In this document: in pieces, positions 1 through 7,458 of the stretch
Numbering within the stretch: position 1 is the stretch's first letter
Layout: each line of letters begins with the position of its first letter
Source of the DNA: DATFWC01 sp045801465
GTDB taxonomy: Bacteria; Pseudomonadota; Alphaproteobacteria; Rhizobiales; Xanthobacteraceae
Assembly: GCA_045801465.1 (NCBI GenBank)
Contig: JBJMSU010000249.1
Coordinates: 1-22,629 of the forward strand
DNA length: 22,629 bases
Reading direction: 5' to 3'
Notes under the pieces: generated by a model
What the model saw: the letters and a program-made list of their open reading frames with translations, nothing else
What the model was told of the DNA's origin: nothing
The model's database searches: none
Position numbers and translations under genes: made by a program

Positions 1-184
1 ACTATACCACGATTCGGGAACTTGTCCCGGCAATCCGCGAACGAAACAAGGGATTCGGCATTCTCAATCGCTCCGTCAGTGAAGCGAGCGATTGTCAAGG
101 TTGCGACTCGCTCGTCACGTTTGTATTACTTCACCCATCCCGCCTCGGTCCGAGGGCGTCTCCGGAGGCATACCTGAGGCGGAG

Positions 185-201
185 GCGGGAGCGGCTCCCG
201 C
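185..201. repeat. Short near-perfect palindrome
   Basis: GCGGGAGC and GCTCCCGC face each other across one base, just before the two-hairpin repeat at 220-265. Positions 1-184 show no convincing gene; they hold only scattered weak inverted repeats. Confidence 0.5.
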
Positions 202-219
202 GTGCGGCCTTGCAAGCCG

Positions 220-265
220 CCTCCCCGAAGGGGGAGGGTGGCGAGCGAAGCGAGCCGGGTGGGGG
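220..265 (+). repeat. Two-hairpin palindromic repeat, copy 1
   Basis: Hairpin 1 is CCTCCCC paired with GGGGAGG (220-237). Hairpin 2 is GGCGAGC, loop GAA, GCGAGCC (240-256); it pairs by GGC/GCC and GC/GC around a tandem G-A mismatch. The tail GGGTGGGGG follows (257-265). Four further copies occur in this window, at 18371, 18525, 20172 and 20282. The copy lies just downstream of the E1-alpha gene stop codon, so it may act as a 3' end or processing structure. REP-like by architecture; I cannot name the family. Confidence 0.8.
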
Positions 266-285
266 TTTATGACCTTTCATCGAGT

Positions 286-1308
286 TCACGCGAAGACATG
301 GCGAAGCGCCGTGTGGGGCGGCGGCAGCGGACTGTCGACGGCGAATTTTCGCGCCGCCGCCATGTCGGCGCTGACCTTTGCATCGAGCGCGGCGATCTCG
401 TCGCGGCCCGCGTCACCGCCGCCGAGGAGCTTGCGGGCATAAATCAGCACCGGATCGTGGTCGCGATACCAGTCGGCATGCTGGCCGCCGATGCCGCTGT
501 CGTCCCACGCCATGGCAATATCGGTGACGCCCGTCGGCAGCTCCGGCCACAGCGGCTTCGAACCGGCCCAGCGCTCCGTCACGGCATGGAGGAAGACAGG
601 GCCCTTGCGCTGCCGCGCATGGGCGACGAGGCGGCTTGCCGCCGCGAACACCTCGTCGACGTTACGGCCGTCGACAGTCTCCACCGGCATCTCGAAGCAC
701 TTCGGCACGTTGGTGAGGTCCGTCACGGCCGAGACCGAGGTGGGAAATCCGCCCTTGACGGAGCCGAGCGCGCCGCGGCTGTTGTTCTCGCACACGTAAA
801 CGACGGGCAGCGACCATAGCGCCGCGAAGTTCATCGCCTCGTAGGAGATTCCTTCCTCCAGCGAGCCGTCGCCGAAGAACGCGACCGCAACCGCGTCGCC
901 GCCTTCGTTCTTCAGCGCGAAGGCAGCGCCGGTGGCGAGGCCGATGCAGCCGCCGACGATGGAGGAGGTGTGCAGAAAGCCGAGATCGGGGTCGGTCAGG
1001 TGCAGCGTGCCGCCGTAACCATTGCACAAGCCCGTCGTGCGGGTGAGGATCTCGGCCAGCGCGCGTGCAGGGTCGGCGCCGCGGCCGAGCACGTGGCCGT
1101 GGTTGCGGTGAGTCGTGGCGAGCTTGTCGCCCGGCTGAAGCGTTTCCATGATGGCGACGCCGGTCGCCTCCTGGCCGATATAGAGGTGGTAATGCGCCAT
1201 GAAGGCGTGCGCCTCGAACAGCTGAACCAGGCTCTCTTCGAAGCGGCGGATGACGAGCATTCGTTCGAGCACGCCGAGCTTGCGCGCCTTGGGCCAGTCT
1301 TGCGTCAC
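286..1308 (-). CDS. Thiamine-diphosphate dehydrogenase E1 component, alpha subunit (pyruvate/acetoin dehydrogenase type)
   Basis: Predicted 340-aa cytoplasmic E1-alpha subunit of a 2-oxoacid or acetoin dehydrogenase, which decarboxylates the substrate on thiamine diphosphate. The ThDP motif is visible: GDG at 146-148 and NN at 175-176, the usual spacing. The substrate/cofactor segment with RNHGH (68-72) and the glycine-rich GYGGTLHL (97-104) also fit the family. The start is GTG at 1308, chosen because GGAGG (1314-1318) sits 5 bases upstream. Length is normal for a separate alpha subunit. No E1-beta, E2 or E3 gene is present in the window; a beta gene could lie beyond the left edge, but a 285-bp gap with a repeat follows the stop codon. 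Substrate (pyruvate, acetoin or branched-chain acid) cannot be decided. Confidence 0.88.
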   Translation of the reverse strand: MTQDWPKARKLGVLERMLVIRRFEESLVQLFEAHAFMAHYHLYIGQEATGVAIMETLQPGDKLATTHRNHGHVLGRGADPARALAEILTRTTGLCNGYGGTLHLTDPDLGFLHTSSIVGGCIGLATGAAFALKNEGGDAVAVAFFGDGSLEEGISYEAMNFAALWSLPVVYVCENNSRGALGSVKGGFPTSVSAVTDLTNVPKCFEMPVETVDGRNVDEVFAAASRLVAHARQRKGPVFLHAVTERWAGSKPLWPELPTGVTDIAMAWDDSGIGGQHADWYRDHDPVLIYARKLLGGGDAGRDEIAALDAKVSADMAAARKFAVDSPLPPPHTALRHVFA

Positions 1309-1397
1309 TCATTCCTCCCGCCGGGCCAGTCGTTCGCGACCATATCCGGCACCGCGCGCGCAACCATAGCAAGCCTTGGCCTCGTCATGGAGGGCCG

Positions 1398-1472
1398 CTA
1401 GTGCCCCGCTTCCGAAGTTCGTGATACATGGCGGCCCCTCTGACACGAACTTCGGAAGCAAAGGGGCACTAG
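1398..1472. repeat. CTAGTGCC-bounded hairpin repeat, copy A
   Basis: Outer arms CTAGTGCCCC (1398-1407) and GGGGCACTAG (1463-1472) pair perfectly. Inner arms GCTTCCGAAGTTCGTG (1408-1423) and CACGAACTTCGGAAGC (1444-1459) also pair perfectly, with a 20-base loop and a 3-base AAA bulge on one side. That gives 26 paired positions. A second, diverged copy follows 13 bases later. Confidence 0.85.
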
Positions 1473-1485
1473 CAAGTTTATGATC

Positions 1486-1563
1486 CTAGTGCCGCTTTTC
1501 GATTTGAAGTTCCCGCACGAGTTTGCGGCAGGCGGTGTAGGAACTTCAAATCGGCGGCGCTAG
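1486..1563. repeat. CTAGTGCC-bounded hairpin repeat, copy B
   Basis: Outer arms CTAGTGCCGC (1486-1495) and GCGGCGCTAG (1554-1563) pair with one G-T wobble. Inner arms CGATTTGAAGTTCC (1500-1513) and GGAACTTCAAATCG (1540-1553) pair perfectly, with a TTTT bulge and a 26-base loop. It shares the outer box and the GAAGTTC core with copy A, but the rest of the stem differs while staying paired. Confidence 0.85.
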
Positions 1564-1623
1564 TCTTTTCCCGACGACACAAAGCACCTGTCCCACGATG
1601 CGGGACGACCGGGAGGAGCCCAG

Positions 1624-2619
1624 ATGATGAAACGCATTCTGGCAGCGATGCTCATTGCGGCGCCGCTCGCGGCCGCATCGGTTCAAGCGGAGCCGATCAC
1701 GCTCAAGCTCAACTCGCCGGCACCGCCGTGGTCCTATGTGAACAAGGAGGTGCTGGCGCCGTGGGCAGAAGCGGTCGCCGCCGATTCCGACGGCACGCTG
1801 AAGGTGCAGCCATTCTACGGCGGGACGCTCGGGACATTCGGCAACACCTACGATCGCGTGGTCGACCAGGTCGTCGACATCGGCTTCATTCTCACGGCGT
1901 CCGCGGCCGGCAAGATCAGGCAGCAGGACGTGGCGGCGCTGCCGTTCGAAGCCGAGAACGCGACCCTGGCTTCCACGGCGTTGTGGAACATCTATGCCAA
2001 GGGGATCACCAACAAGGAGCTCGATGCCGTCAAGCCGCTGGCGCTATGGACCTTCCCCAATGCGGCGATCCACTCGCGCGAACCGGTTCGCAGCCTGGAT
2101 GATTTCAAGGGCAAGAAGCTGATCGCGACGAACGCCATCGCGGCGAAGATCATCGCCGCGCTCGGCGCGACCCCGATCAGCTTCCGGCCCGACGAGGCCT
2201 ATACGGCGATCCAGCGCGGCACCACCGACGGCGTGCTGATGCCGTTCACCGGCATGGAGACGTTCAAGGTGCACGAAGTGACCAAACATCACCTCGATGC
2301 CGCGCTGGGCAGCGATGCGGCGATGCTGTTGATGAACCGGCAACGTTACGAATCGTTGCCGGCCAAGGCCAGGGAGGCGATCGACAAGCATTCCTTCCTG
2401 CGGCTCTCGCGCCTTTTCGGCGAAAAGACGCATGAGCAATGGCAGAAGTCGCGCAACCTCGTGAAGGACAGCGTGATTACGCTTGCACCCGAGCAGGAAG
2501 CCGAATGGAAGAAGCGCGTCGCGCCGATCGCCGCCGAATGGGCGCAGGCCGTTCCGGACGGCGCGAAGGTGCTGGAGGGCTTCCGCGCCGAGGTGGCGGC
2601 GGCGCGGGCAAGAAACTAG
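1624..2619 (+). CDS. DctP-family TRAP transporter solute-binding protein
   Basis: A 331-aa periplasmic receptor of the TRAP (DctP) type. Residues 1-22 form a signal peptide (MMKR, hydrophobic core, cleavage near VQA). The family pattern GGTLGTFGNTYDRVVDQVVDIG (roughly 66-87) and the GTTDGVLMPFTG segment are clear. In well-studied members such as SiaP an Arg in the KGLKLRVP-type segment binds the ligand carboxylate; here the segment reads FKGKKLIATN (161-170) and Ile167 appears to stand at that place. The start is ATG 1624, preceded by GGGAGGAG; ATG 1627 is possible. No DctQ or DctM membrane subunits are in the window, so this is an orphan receptor here. It is convergent with the TAXI genes. 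Confidence 0.9.
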   Translation: MMKRILAAMLIAAPLAAASVQAEPITLKLNSPAPPWSYVNKEVLAPWAEAVAADSDGTLKVQPFYGGTLGTFGNTYDRVVDQVVDIGFILTASAAGKIRQQDVAALPFEAENATLASTALWNIYAKGITNKELDAVKPLALWTFPNAAIHSREPVRSLDDFKGKKLIATNAIAAKIIAALGATPISFRPDEAYTAIQRGTTDGVLMPFTGMETFKVHEVTKHHLDAALGSDAAMLLMNRQRYESLPAKAREAIDKHSFLRLSRLFGEKTHEQWQKSRNLVKDSVITLAPEQEAEWKKRVAPIAAEWAQAVPDGAKVLEGFRAEVAAARARN

Positions 2620-2680
2620 CGCGTCCGTGTACGAAAGCGCCCTGCCGAGACGAAGCAAGCACAGCATATACGGTGAAATC

Positions 2681-2700
2681 CGGGCGCGACGATGCGCCCG
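2681..2700. terminator. Possible bidirectional terminator hairpin
   Basis: CGGGCGC (2681-2687) and GCGCCCG (2694-2700) form a perfect 7-bp stem with a 6-base loop between the convergent DctP and TAXI genes. There is no clear T-tract on either side, so intrinsic termination is uncertain. Confidence 0.4.
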
Positions 2701-2716
2701 ATCATCAATCGCAGCC

Positions 2717-3679
2717 CTACGACTTGGGCGCGATGCCGATCTCGCGATAGTACTTGAGCGCGCCGGGATGGAATTCGACGTCCTGGACCGGCTTGGCCAT
2801 CTGCTCCGGCACGAGCAGATTGAACGCCGCGAAGGACGCGGTCAGCGCCGCCTTGTTCTCGTACAGGGCCTTGATAACCTCATAGACGACCCGCTCGGGG
2901 ACCTCGATGTTGGTGCACAGCACCATGTCGAAGGCGAGCACCTTGGTCGGTTGCGTAATGCCGTCGAGGGCCGGGCCGGGGGCGACATCGACCACGTAGG
3001 AGCCCGGCAGCACCGACTGCATGCGCGTCACGGCATCCGGCGAATCGTCGGTCGGCAGCACGCGCACGCCGCCCAAGGTGGCGGCGGCTTGCTTCACGGC
3101 CGCCGAGCCGAGCGCGAAGAACAGCACGTCGGTCTTGCCCGCGGTGAAATCTTCCGCCGCACGGCTGACGTTGGGCGCCAGCACCTCGGTCATGTCCTTG
3201 TAACTCAGGCCAGCGGTCGCAAGCAGCGCCTCGGTAATGCGGGCGATCGTTTTCTGCGCGTTGAAGCCGCCGGCAATGCGCTTGCCCTTCACGTCGGCAA
3301 TAGTCTTGATGTCGGAATCGGCGCGCACATGGAAAGCGACGCGATAGGGGATCAGGGAGGCGGCGATCCGCACCTTTTCCTTTGCCCCCTGGCCCTCGTA
3401 CTCGCCCGTACCGGTGGCGTAGAACGTCATGTCGAAGGCGTTGCCCATGCCGAATTCGGCAACGCCGGCCTCGACGGGAATCATGCCCTGCTGCGACTGC
3501 GCCTGCAGCACCGCCCGCATCTTGGTCTTTTCGCTGATGACCTTGGCCATCGCGGCGCCGGCCGAGTTGGTATAGGAGCCGCTCGGCGTGCTGACGATGC
3601 TGATCGTCTGCCCACGTGCCGGCGCTGCAACCAGCGCGGCCAGGAGGGCCGAACAGGCGAGCGTCGCGATTGCGTTCAT
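2717..3679 (-). CDS. TAXI-family TRAP transporter solute-binding protein, copy 1
   Basis: A 320-aa periplasmic binding protein of the TAXI (TRAP-associated extracytoplasmic immunogenic) type. A signal peptide covers about residues 1-23. The mature part starts with TISIVSTPSGSYTNSAGAAM, the usual TAXI beginning, and continues with the ADSDIKTIADVKGKRI and DVLFFALGSAAV segments. It lies 48 bp downstream of a close paralogue (3728-4687) on the same strand and probably shares its transcript. The two are clearly a tandem duplication, with long identical stretches such as GFNAQKTI, DVLFFALGSAA and QPTK. No TAXI-type fused membrane subunit is present in the window. The ligand is unknown; characterised TAXI receptors bind amino acids or small organic acids. 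Confidence 0.88.
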   Translation of the reverse strand: MNAIATLACSALLAALVAAPARGQTISIVSTPSGSYTNSAGAAMAKVISEKTKMRAVLQAQSQQGMIPVEAGVAEFGMGNAFDMTFYATGTGEYEGQGAKEKVRIAASLIPYRVAFHVRADSDIKTIADVKGKRIAGGFNAQKTIARITEALLATAGLSYKDMTEVLAPNVSRAAEDFTAGKTDVLFFALGSAAVKQAAATLGGVRVLPTDDSPDAVTRMQSVLPGSYVVDVAPGPALDGITQPTKVLAFDMVLCTNIEVPERVVYEVIKALYENKAALTASFAAFNLLVPEQMAKPVQDVEFHPGALKYYREIGIAPKS

Positions 3680-3727
3680 CGTTGCGCGATTCCCCCGTGG
3701 ATCCTGTCTGCGCGTGTTGTGACGACG

Positions 3728-4687
3728 TCACGTCTTCGGCGCAATGCCGACTTCCTTGTAGAACCTGGCCGCGCCGGGATGAAGCTCGGCACCCTGCAAG
3801 GGCTTGCCCATTTTGTCGGGATCGAACAGCGCGAACGGCGGAAAGGTGGCGGCGAGGTCCGCCTTGTTGTCGTGCAGCGCCTTCACGACGCGATAAACGA
3901 TATCCTCGGATACATGCGTCGACGAGTTCAGCACCATGTCAAAGGCGGTGAGCTTCGTGGGCTGCGTGACGCCGTCGATGCCCGGCGCCGGTGCGACGGT
4001 GAGAACATACGAGCCGGGAAGAATCTGTTGCATGCGCTTGAGCGCATCCTCGCGCTCATCGATCGGTAACACTCTGAGCCCGCCCACGGTCGCCGAGGCT
4101 TCCTTGATGGCCGCGGAGCCGAGCGCGAAGAACAGCACGTCGACCTTTCCGGCCTTGAAGTCGTTGGCCTGGCTGACGACGTTCGGCGTCGGCACGCCCA
4201 CGACGTCCTTGTAGGTCAAGCCGGCATTGGCGAGGTGGGCTTCGATGATCCGGCCGATCGTCTTCTGCGCATTGAACCCGCTGGACACGCGCTTGCCTTT
4301 GAGCTCGGCCAAGCTCTTGATGTCGGAATCCGCGCGCACGTGCATGGCGACGCGATAAGGGATCATCGAAGCGACGTAACGGATGTTCTTCTTCGCGCCC
4401 TGCCCTTCGTAGTCGCCGGTGCCGCTGACCACGAAGGTGACGTCGAACGAATTCGACACGTTGAACTCAACGCTTCCCGCCTCGAGCTCATCGAATCCGG
4501 TCGAGGCCTGCGCCTGAACGATCATTCGCAGGCGAGCCTTGTCGGCGACGACCTTGGCCATGGCGGCGGCGCCGGAATTGGAGAACGAGCCGGCCGGCGT
4601 GGTGATGATGCTCACCGCCTGGGCCGACGCCGTGGCGATCAGCATCGGCGCGATGACGACGCCGGCGAGCAGGCGCACGAGGTTCAT
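3728..4687 (-). CDS. TAXI-family TRAP transporter solute-binding protein, copy 2
   Basis: A 319-aa paralogue of the neighbouring TAXI receptor and first gene of the pair in transcription order. The frame is open as far as 4924, but ATG 4687 is chosen because it starts a proper signal peptide (MNLVRLLAG..., cleavage near ASA) and has GGAGAA (4692-4697) 4 bases upstream; the extra 79 residues would be Cys- and Arg-rich with no signal. Conserved segments are VSIITTPAGSFSNSGAAAM, YEGQGAKKNIR and DVLFFALGSAAI. The copies differ most at 60-75 of the mature part (VEFNVSNSFDVTF against AEFGMGNAFDMTF), a region that may shape ligand choice. A possible promoter lies at 4749-4778. Confidence 0.88.
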   Translation of the reverse strand: MNLVRLLAGVVIAPMLIATASAQAVSIITTPAGSFSNSGAAAMAKVVADKARLRMIVQAQASTGFDELEAGSVEFNVSNSFDVTFVVSGTGDYEGQGAKKNIRYVASMIPYRVAMHVRADSDIKSLAELKGKRVSSGFNAQKTIGRIIEAHLANAGLTYKDVVGVPTPNVVSQANDFKAGKVDVLFFALGSAAIKEASATVGGLRVLPIDEREDALKRMQQILPGSYVLTVAPAPGIDGVTQPTKLTAFDMVLNSSTHVSEDIVYRVVKALHDNKADLAATFPPFALFDPDKMGKPLQGAELHPGAARFYKEVGIAPKT

Positions 4688-4748
4688 GACGTTCTCCGAA
4701 AGGTGAGTGGCGGCTCTCGGGCGCTGGATTGCCGCTCTATTCTGAACG

Positions 4749-4778
4749 ATGATACAGTTTGCCCGCCAAGCGATACAA
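4749..4778 (-). promoter_or_regulatory. Candidate sigma-70 promoter for the TAXI pair
   Basis: Read on the minus strand, TTGTAT (4778-4773) and TATCAT (4754-4749) are separated by 18 bases. The -10 matches the consensus at 5 of 6 places, the -35 at only 3. Expected start of transcription is near 4741, giving a leader of about 54 bases before ATG 4687. Confidence 0.35.
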
Positions 4779-4895
4779 GAAAATGCGTCATGGCTGGGCT
4801 CGCGCCGAGTGCAATATACGCACGGCCATCCTCGCGCGTCGGACTGTCCGTGCTTGTCAATTGATGACGAGACGCCGCAGCAGCGCAGATCGATG

Positions 4896-5267
4896 TCAAG
4901 CCGCGCCGGACCGGCGCCGGTCACCGTCTATGGGGCGGAGCACCGGGCGCTCGCCAGGCCGGCCAAGCCCGCGACGCCCGAACAGGCGGTGGGCGAACAC
5001 GATCACGCAGACGACGAGCACGGTCACGATGAGGAGCCAGATCAGAAAAACGCCGACCACCGCGACGAATGACAGCAGCGATCCGATGACGAGCAGCGGC
5101 GCCAGCAGGAGCAGAAGGGGCGTGAGTTTCGGCAAGCGGGCGCGCCGCGCGGCCTGCACCCCGGTCACCGTATGCGCGGCACGGGCCGGATCCCAGCCGG
5201 CACGTACCGGAAAGGCAATCACCTTGGCCGAGGCTCGCACAGGGCTCGCGTGCATCGTAGGGTCCAT
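4896..5267 (-). CDS. Small predicted two-helix membrane protein, unknown function
   Basis: I do not recognise this protein (about 123 aa from ATG 5267; the frame is open to a TTG at 5288). A basic N-terminal half of about 55 residues leads into a long hydrophobic stretch (LTPLLLLLAPLLVIG, then VVGVFLIWLLIVTVLVVCVIVFAH), enough for two membrane helices, and the tail is Arg- and Gly-rich with KR/RR clusters. The positive-inside rule suggests both ends are cytoplasmic. A perfect TATAAT lies just upstream (5299-5294); that would place the transcript start near 5287, so ATG 5267 or 5255 is more likely than TTG 5288. No good ribosome binding site is visible. It could have an accessory membrane role, but nothing ties it to transport directly. 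Confidence 0.5.
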   Translation of the reverse strand: MDPTMHASPVRASAKVIAFPVRAGWDPARAAHTVTGVQAARRARLPKLTPLLLLLAPLLVIGSLLSFVAVVGVFLIWLLIVTVLVVCVIVFAHRLFGRRGLGRPGERPVLRPIDGDRRRSGAA

Positions 5268-5293
5268 CGCGGAACAACTGATCTTCAACTCGC

Positions 5294-5322
5294 ATTATAG
5301 CCGATTCGAGGACGGCTGGCGA
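5294..5322 (-). promoter_or_regulatory. Candidate promoter for the small membrane protein
   Basis: On the minus strand, TCGCCA (5322-5317) and a consensus TATAAT (5299-5294) are 17 bases apart. The -10 is perfect, which is rare in this GC-rich window; the -35 matches at 4 of 6 places. Confidence 0.45.
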
Positions 5323-5362
5323 TTGACGCGCCACTCCTTCACTACGTAAGTAGTTGGAACCC

Positions 5363-6439
5363 ATGACCAATCATTTGCCGACTTCGAAGTTCCCGAAACG
5401 TCTCTGCGCCAGCATCGGCACCTTCGTTCTACCGGCAAGCTCGCGTTCCGTCGGCAGGCGGCTTTGCGCATTCCTTCGGATATGCGTCGGCATCGCGCTG
5501 GCGGTCACTCTGGCAGCACCCGGGCATGTCCATGCACAAGGCTACCCGGCCAAGACCATCAAGCTGATCGTTCCGTTCGGGCCGGGCGGGCCAACCGATG
5601 TTTCCGCGCGCCTCGTCGCCCAGATCGTGCAAGCCGCGCTCGGGCAGGGCGTCGTCATCGAGAACCGGCCGGGCGCGGGTGGCGCCACCGGAACCAAGGC
5701 CGCGTCCGGCGCCGATCCCGACGGCTCGACGCTGCTGCTCGCCACCAGCGCCACGCTCGGCGTGGTGCCGGCTCTGGTGAAGAACCCAGGCTACGACCCA
5801 GTCAGAAGCTTCGCCCCGATCGCCAAGATCGCCGACAGCACCCTGGTGCTCGTGGTGCCGTCCCGATTTCCGGCCAACACGGTCCAGGAATTCGTGGGCC
5901 AAGCGAAGGCCAGCCCGGGGCGGCTCAGCTATGCCTCGGCGGGGGCCGGCAACCAAACCCAGCTCCTGGCAGAATTGTTCAAGTCGAAGGCCGGGATCGA
6001 CGTCACCCATGTCCCCTACAAGAGCGGCGCCGAGATGGTCACGGCGATCCTTGGGGAACAGGTGCAGATGGCGTTCCCCGACATTTCCATCCTGTTGCCG
6101 CTTATCCGCGAAGGAAAGCTCAAGGCGCTTGCGGTCTCCACCGCGGCGCGCCACCCGCAGCTGCCGGACGTGCCCACCATGGTGGAGAGCGGCATCCCCG
6201 ACTTTGTGCTCACTTTCTGGTCCGGCGTGGTGGCGCCGGCCGGCACGCCGGCAAGTGTCATCGACAAGCTCAATGCCGCCATCAACGACGGCCTGAAGTC
6301 GCCGCAGATGCGCGAGAGCCTCGACAAGGTGGGCGCCCAGGCCGATCTCGGCTCGCCGCAAGACTTCGCACGCTTCATTGCCGCCGAGACGGTGAAGTGG
6401 GGCACGGTTGCGAAAACGGCCGGCATCGGCTTGGATTGA
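5363..6439 (+). CDS. TctC/Bug-family tripartite tricarboxylate transporter solute-binding protein
   Basis: A 358-aa periplasmic receptor of the TctC (Bug) family. The family opening YPAKTIKLIVPFGPGGPTD and the ENRPGAGGATGT segment are textbook. Further support comes from VPYKSGAEMVTAILGEQVQMAF and the closing LNAAINDGL. The N-terminus is unusually long: about 40 residues precede the hydrophobic signal core (ICVGIALAVTLAAP) that ends near HAQ. No in-frame start codon is visible closer to the core, so ATG 5363 is used (a TTG at 5354 is the only other choice, and the ribosome site is weak). TctA and TctB membrane partners are absent, common for this family. It is followed by a strong terminator and then the cyclase genes, so its link to them is by position only. 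Confidence 0.9.
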   Translation: MTNHLPTSKFPKRLCASIGTFVLPASSRSVGRRLCAFLRICVGIALAVTLAAPGHVHAQGYPAKTIKLIVPFGPGGPTDVSARLVAQIVQAALGQGVVIENRPGAGGATGTKAASGADPDGSTLLLATSATLGVVPALVKNPGYDPVRSFAPIAKIADSTLVLVVPSRFPANTVQEFVGQAKASPGRLSYASAGAGNQTQLLAELFKSKAGIDVTHVPYKSGAEMVTAILGEQVQMAFPDISILLPLIREGKLKALAVSTAARHPQLPDVPTMVESGIPDFVLTFWSGVVAPAGTPASVIDKLNAAINDGLKSPQMRESLDKVGAQADLGSPQDFARFIAAETVKWGTVAKTAGIGLD

Positions 6440-6497
6440 GAGACGCCGATATGCTCAGCGGCGGCGGCTAGAACTGCCGGGAGCACTCTGAGGTGTG

Positions 6498-6524
6498 GGG
6501 GCGGCCCTCGGCCGCCTCGTTTTC
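6498..6524 (+). terminator. Intrinsic terminator after the TctC gene
   Basis: GGGGCGGCC (6498-6506) pairs with GGCCGCCTC (6510-6518) around a CTC loop, with one G-T pair, and GTTTTC follows. It lies 59 bases after the TctC stop codon and suggests the downstream cyclase cluster has its own promoter in 6525-6590. Confidence 0.75.
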
Positions 6525-6599
6525 ATGGACAGCGCCGCAATGGCGATCGGCGAGTTCCGTCGATCGAGATGATCGCGGCGTAGGCGGGGGATGAAGTCA

Positions 6600-7406
6600 A
6601 TGGTTGCCGTGACCGACCCGGAGAGCGGGCTCGAGTTCTATGAGCTCAGCCATCCGTGGGGCATGTATACGCCGATCTTTCCTGGCTACGAGGAGATCAA
6701 GCTCGAGCGCATCACCTACCACGCCAAGCAAGGCGTGATGACGCACAAGATCACCACAATCTTCCACACCTCGACGCATGTGAACGCGCCGATCCACCTG
6801 CTGCCGGAGAAGGAGGCGGTGGGCGAGCTCGCGTTGCAGCGCTTCTTCGGCTCCGGCGTGGCGCTGTCGGTCCCCAAGGGCAAGTGGGAGCTGATCGAGC
6901 CGCAGGACCTGGAACGGGCGGCGCCCGCCGTGCAGGCCGACGACATCGTCCTCATCAACACCGGTTGGCACCGCAAGTACTCCGACAGCAAGGAGTACTT
7001 CGGCTATGCCCCGGGCCTCAGCAAGGCCGCTGCCGAATGGCTGGTGGAACGGCGGGTCAAGCTCGTCGGCGTCGACACCGCGACCATCGACCATCCGCTT
7101 GCCACCTCCATCGGGCCGCACCGCAACGGGCCGCAGATCAAATACCTGCTGCCGGAGTACCGCGAGGCGACCGGCCGCGAGGCGAGCACGGATTTTTCCG
7201 AGTGGAACCCGGCGCACAAGACGCTGCTCGCCGCCGGCATTCCGACCGTGGAGAATGTCGGCGCCGACCTCGACGCCGTCTCGGGCAAGCGCTGCACGTT
7301 CCAGGGCTTCCCGTGGAAGTGGCTCGAAGGCGACGCCTGCGTGATCCGGCTGGTGGCGATCTTCGACCCGGGCGGAAGCTACCGGCTGGAGTCGGGCCGG
7401 ACCTGA
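6600..7406 (+). CDS. Cyclase/kynurenine-formamidase-fold hydrolase, copy 1 (altered metal site)
   Basis: A 268-aa protein of the cyclase family (Pfam Cyclase, PF04199: KynB, isatin hydrolase and polyketide cyclases), metal-dependent hydrolases of amides or lactones. The usual HxGTHxDxPxH motif reads HTSTHVNAPIH (56-66): the Gly is Ser58 and the metal-binding Asp is Asn62. The other ligands expected from KynB are present: His56, His60, His206 and Glu218, with the same 12-residue spacing between the last two. ATG 6600 is preferred to ATG 6591, because GGCGGGGG touches 6591 directly but sits 9 bases from 6600. It is followed after 52 bp by a full-motif paralogue. Substrate unknown. Confidence 0.88.
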   Translation: MVAVTDPESGLEFYELSHPWGMYTPIFPGYEEIKLERITYHAKQGVMTHKITTIFHTSTHVNAPIHLLPEKEAVGELALQRFFGSGVALSVPKGKWELIEPQDLERAAPAVQADDIVLINTGWHRKYSDSKEYFGYAPGLSKAAAEWLVERRVKLVGVDTATIDHPLATSIGPHRNGPQIKYLLPEYREATGREASTDFSEWNPAHKTLLAAGIPTVENVGADLDAVSGKRCTFQGFPWKWLEGDACVIRLVAIFDPGGSYRLESGRT

Positions 7407-7458
7407 GCGGCGAGAAAACTTCCGAACTATCAGCTAACCGGGAAGCCACATCGAAGAA

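Larger units (their letters stand above)
1309..1623. other. 315-bp divergent intergenic region
   Basis: This gap separates the divergently read E1-alpha and DctP genes and must hold both promoters. I see no convincing -35/-10 pair. Its centre is occupied by the two hairpin repeats at 1398-1472 and 1486-1563. The 60 bases before the DctP gene carry a strong GGGAGGAG ribosome binding site. No open reading frame here looks coding. Confidence 0.6.

Noticed and set aside
92..819. Overlapping plus-strand open frames near the left edge
   Set aside because: They run through a palindromic repeat and then antisense to the E1-alpha gene; no ribosome site or motif.
2483..4069. Open frame of 528 codons on the plus strand across the TAXI genes
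   Set aside because: Antisense shadow of two convincing receptors with signal peptides; no family features.
4855..4860. Perfect TTGACA on the minus strand upstream of the TAXI pair
   Set aside because: The nearest AT-rich -10 (4818-4813) is 36 bases away, too far for a sigma-70 promoter.
5323..5351. TTGACG with a possible -10 at about 5346 as promoter of the TctC gene
   Set aside because: The -35 is good but no acceptable -10 is found 16 to 18 bases later, and the start would fall almost at the start codon.
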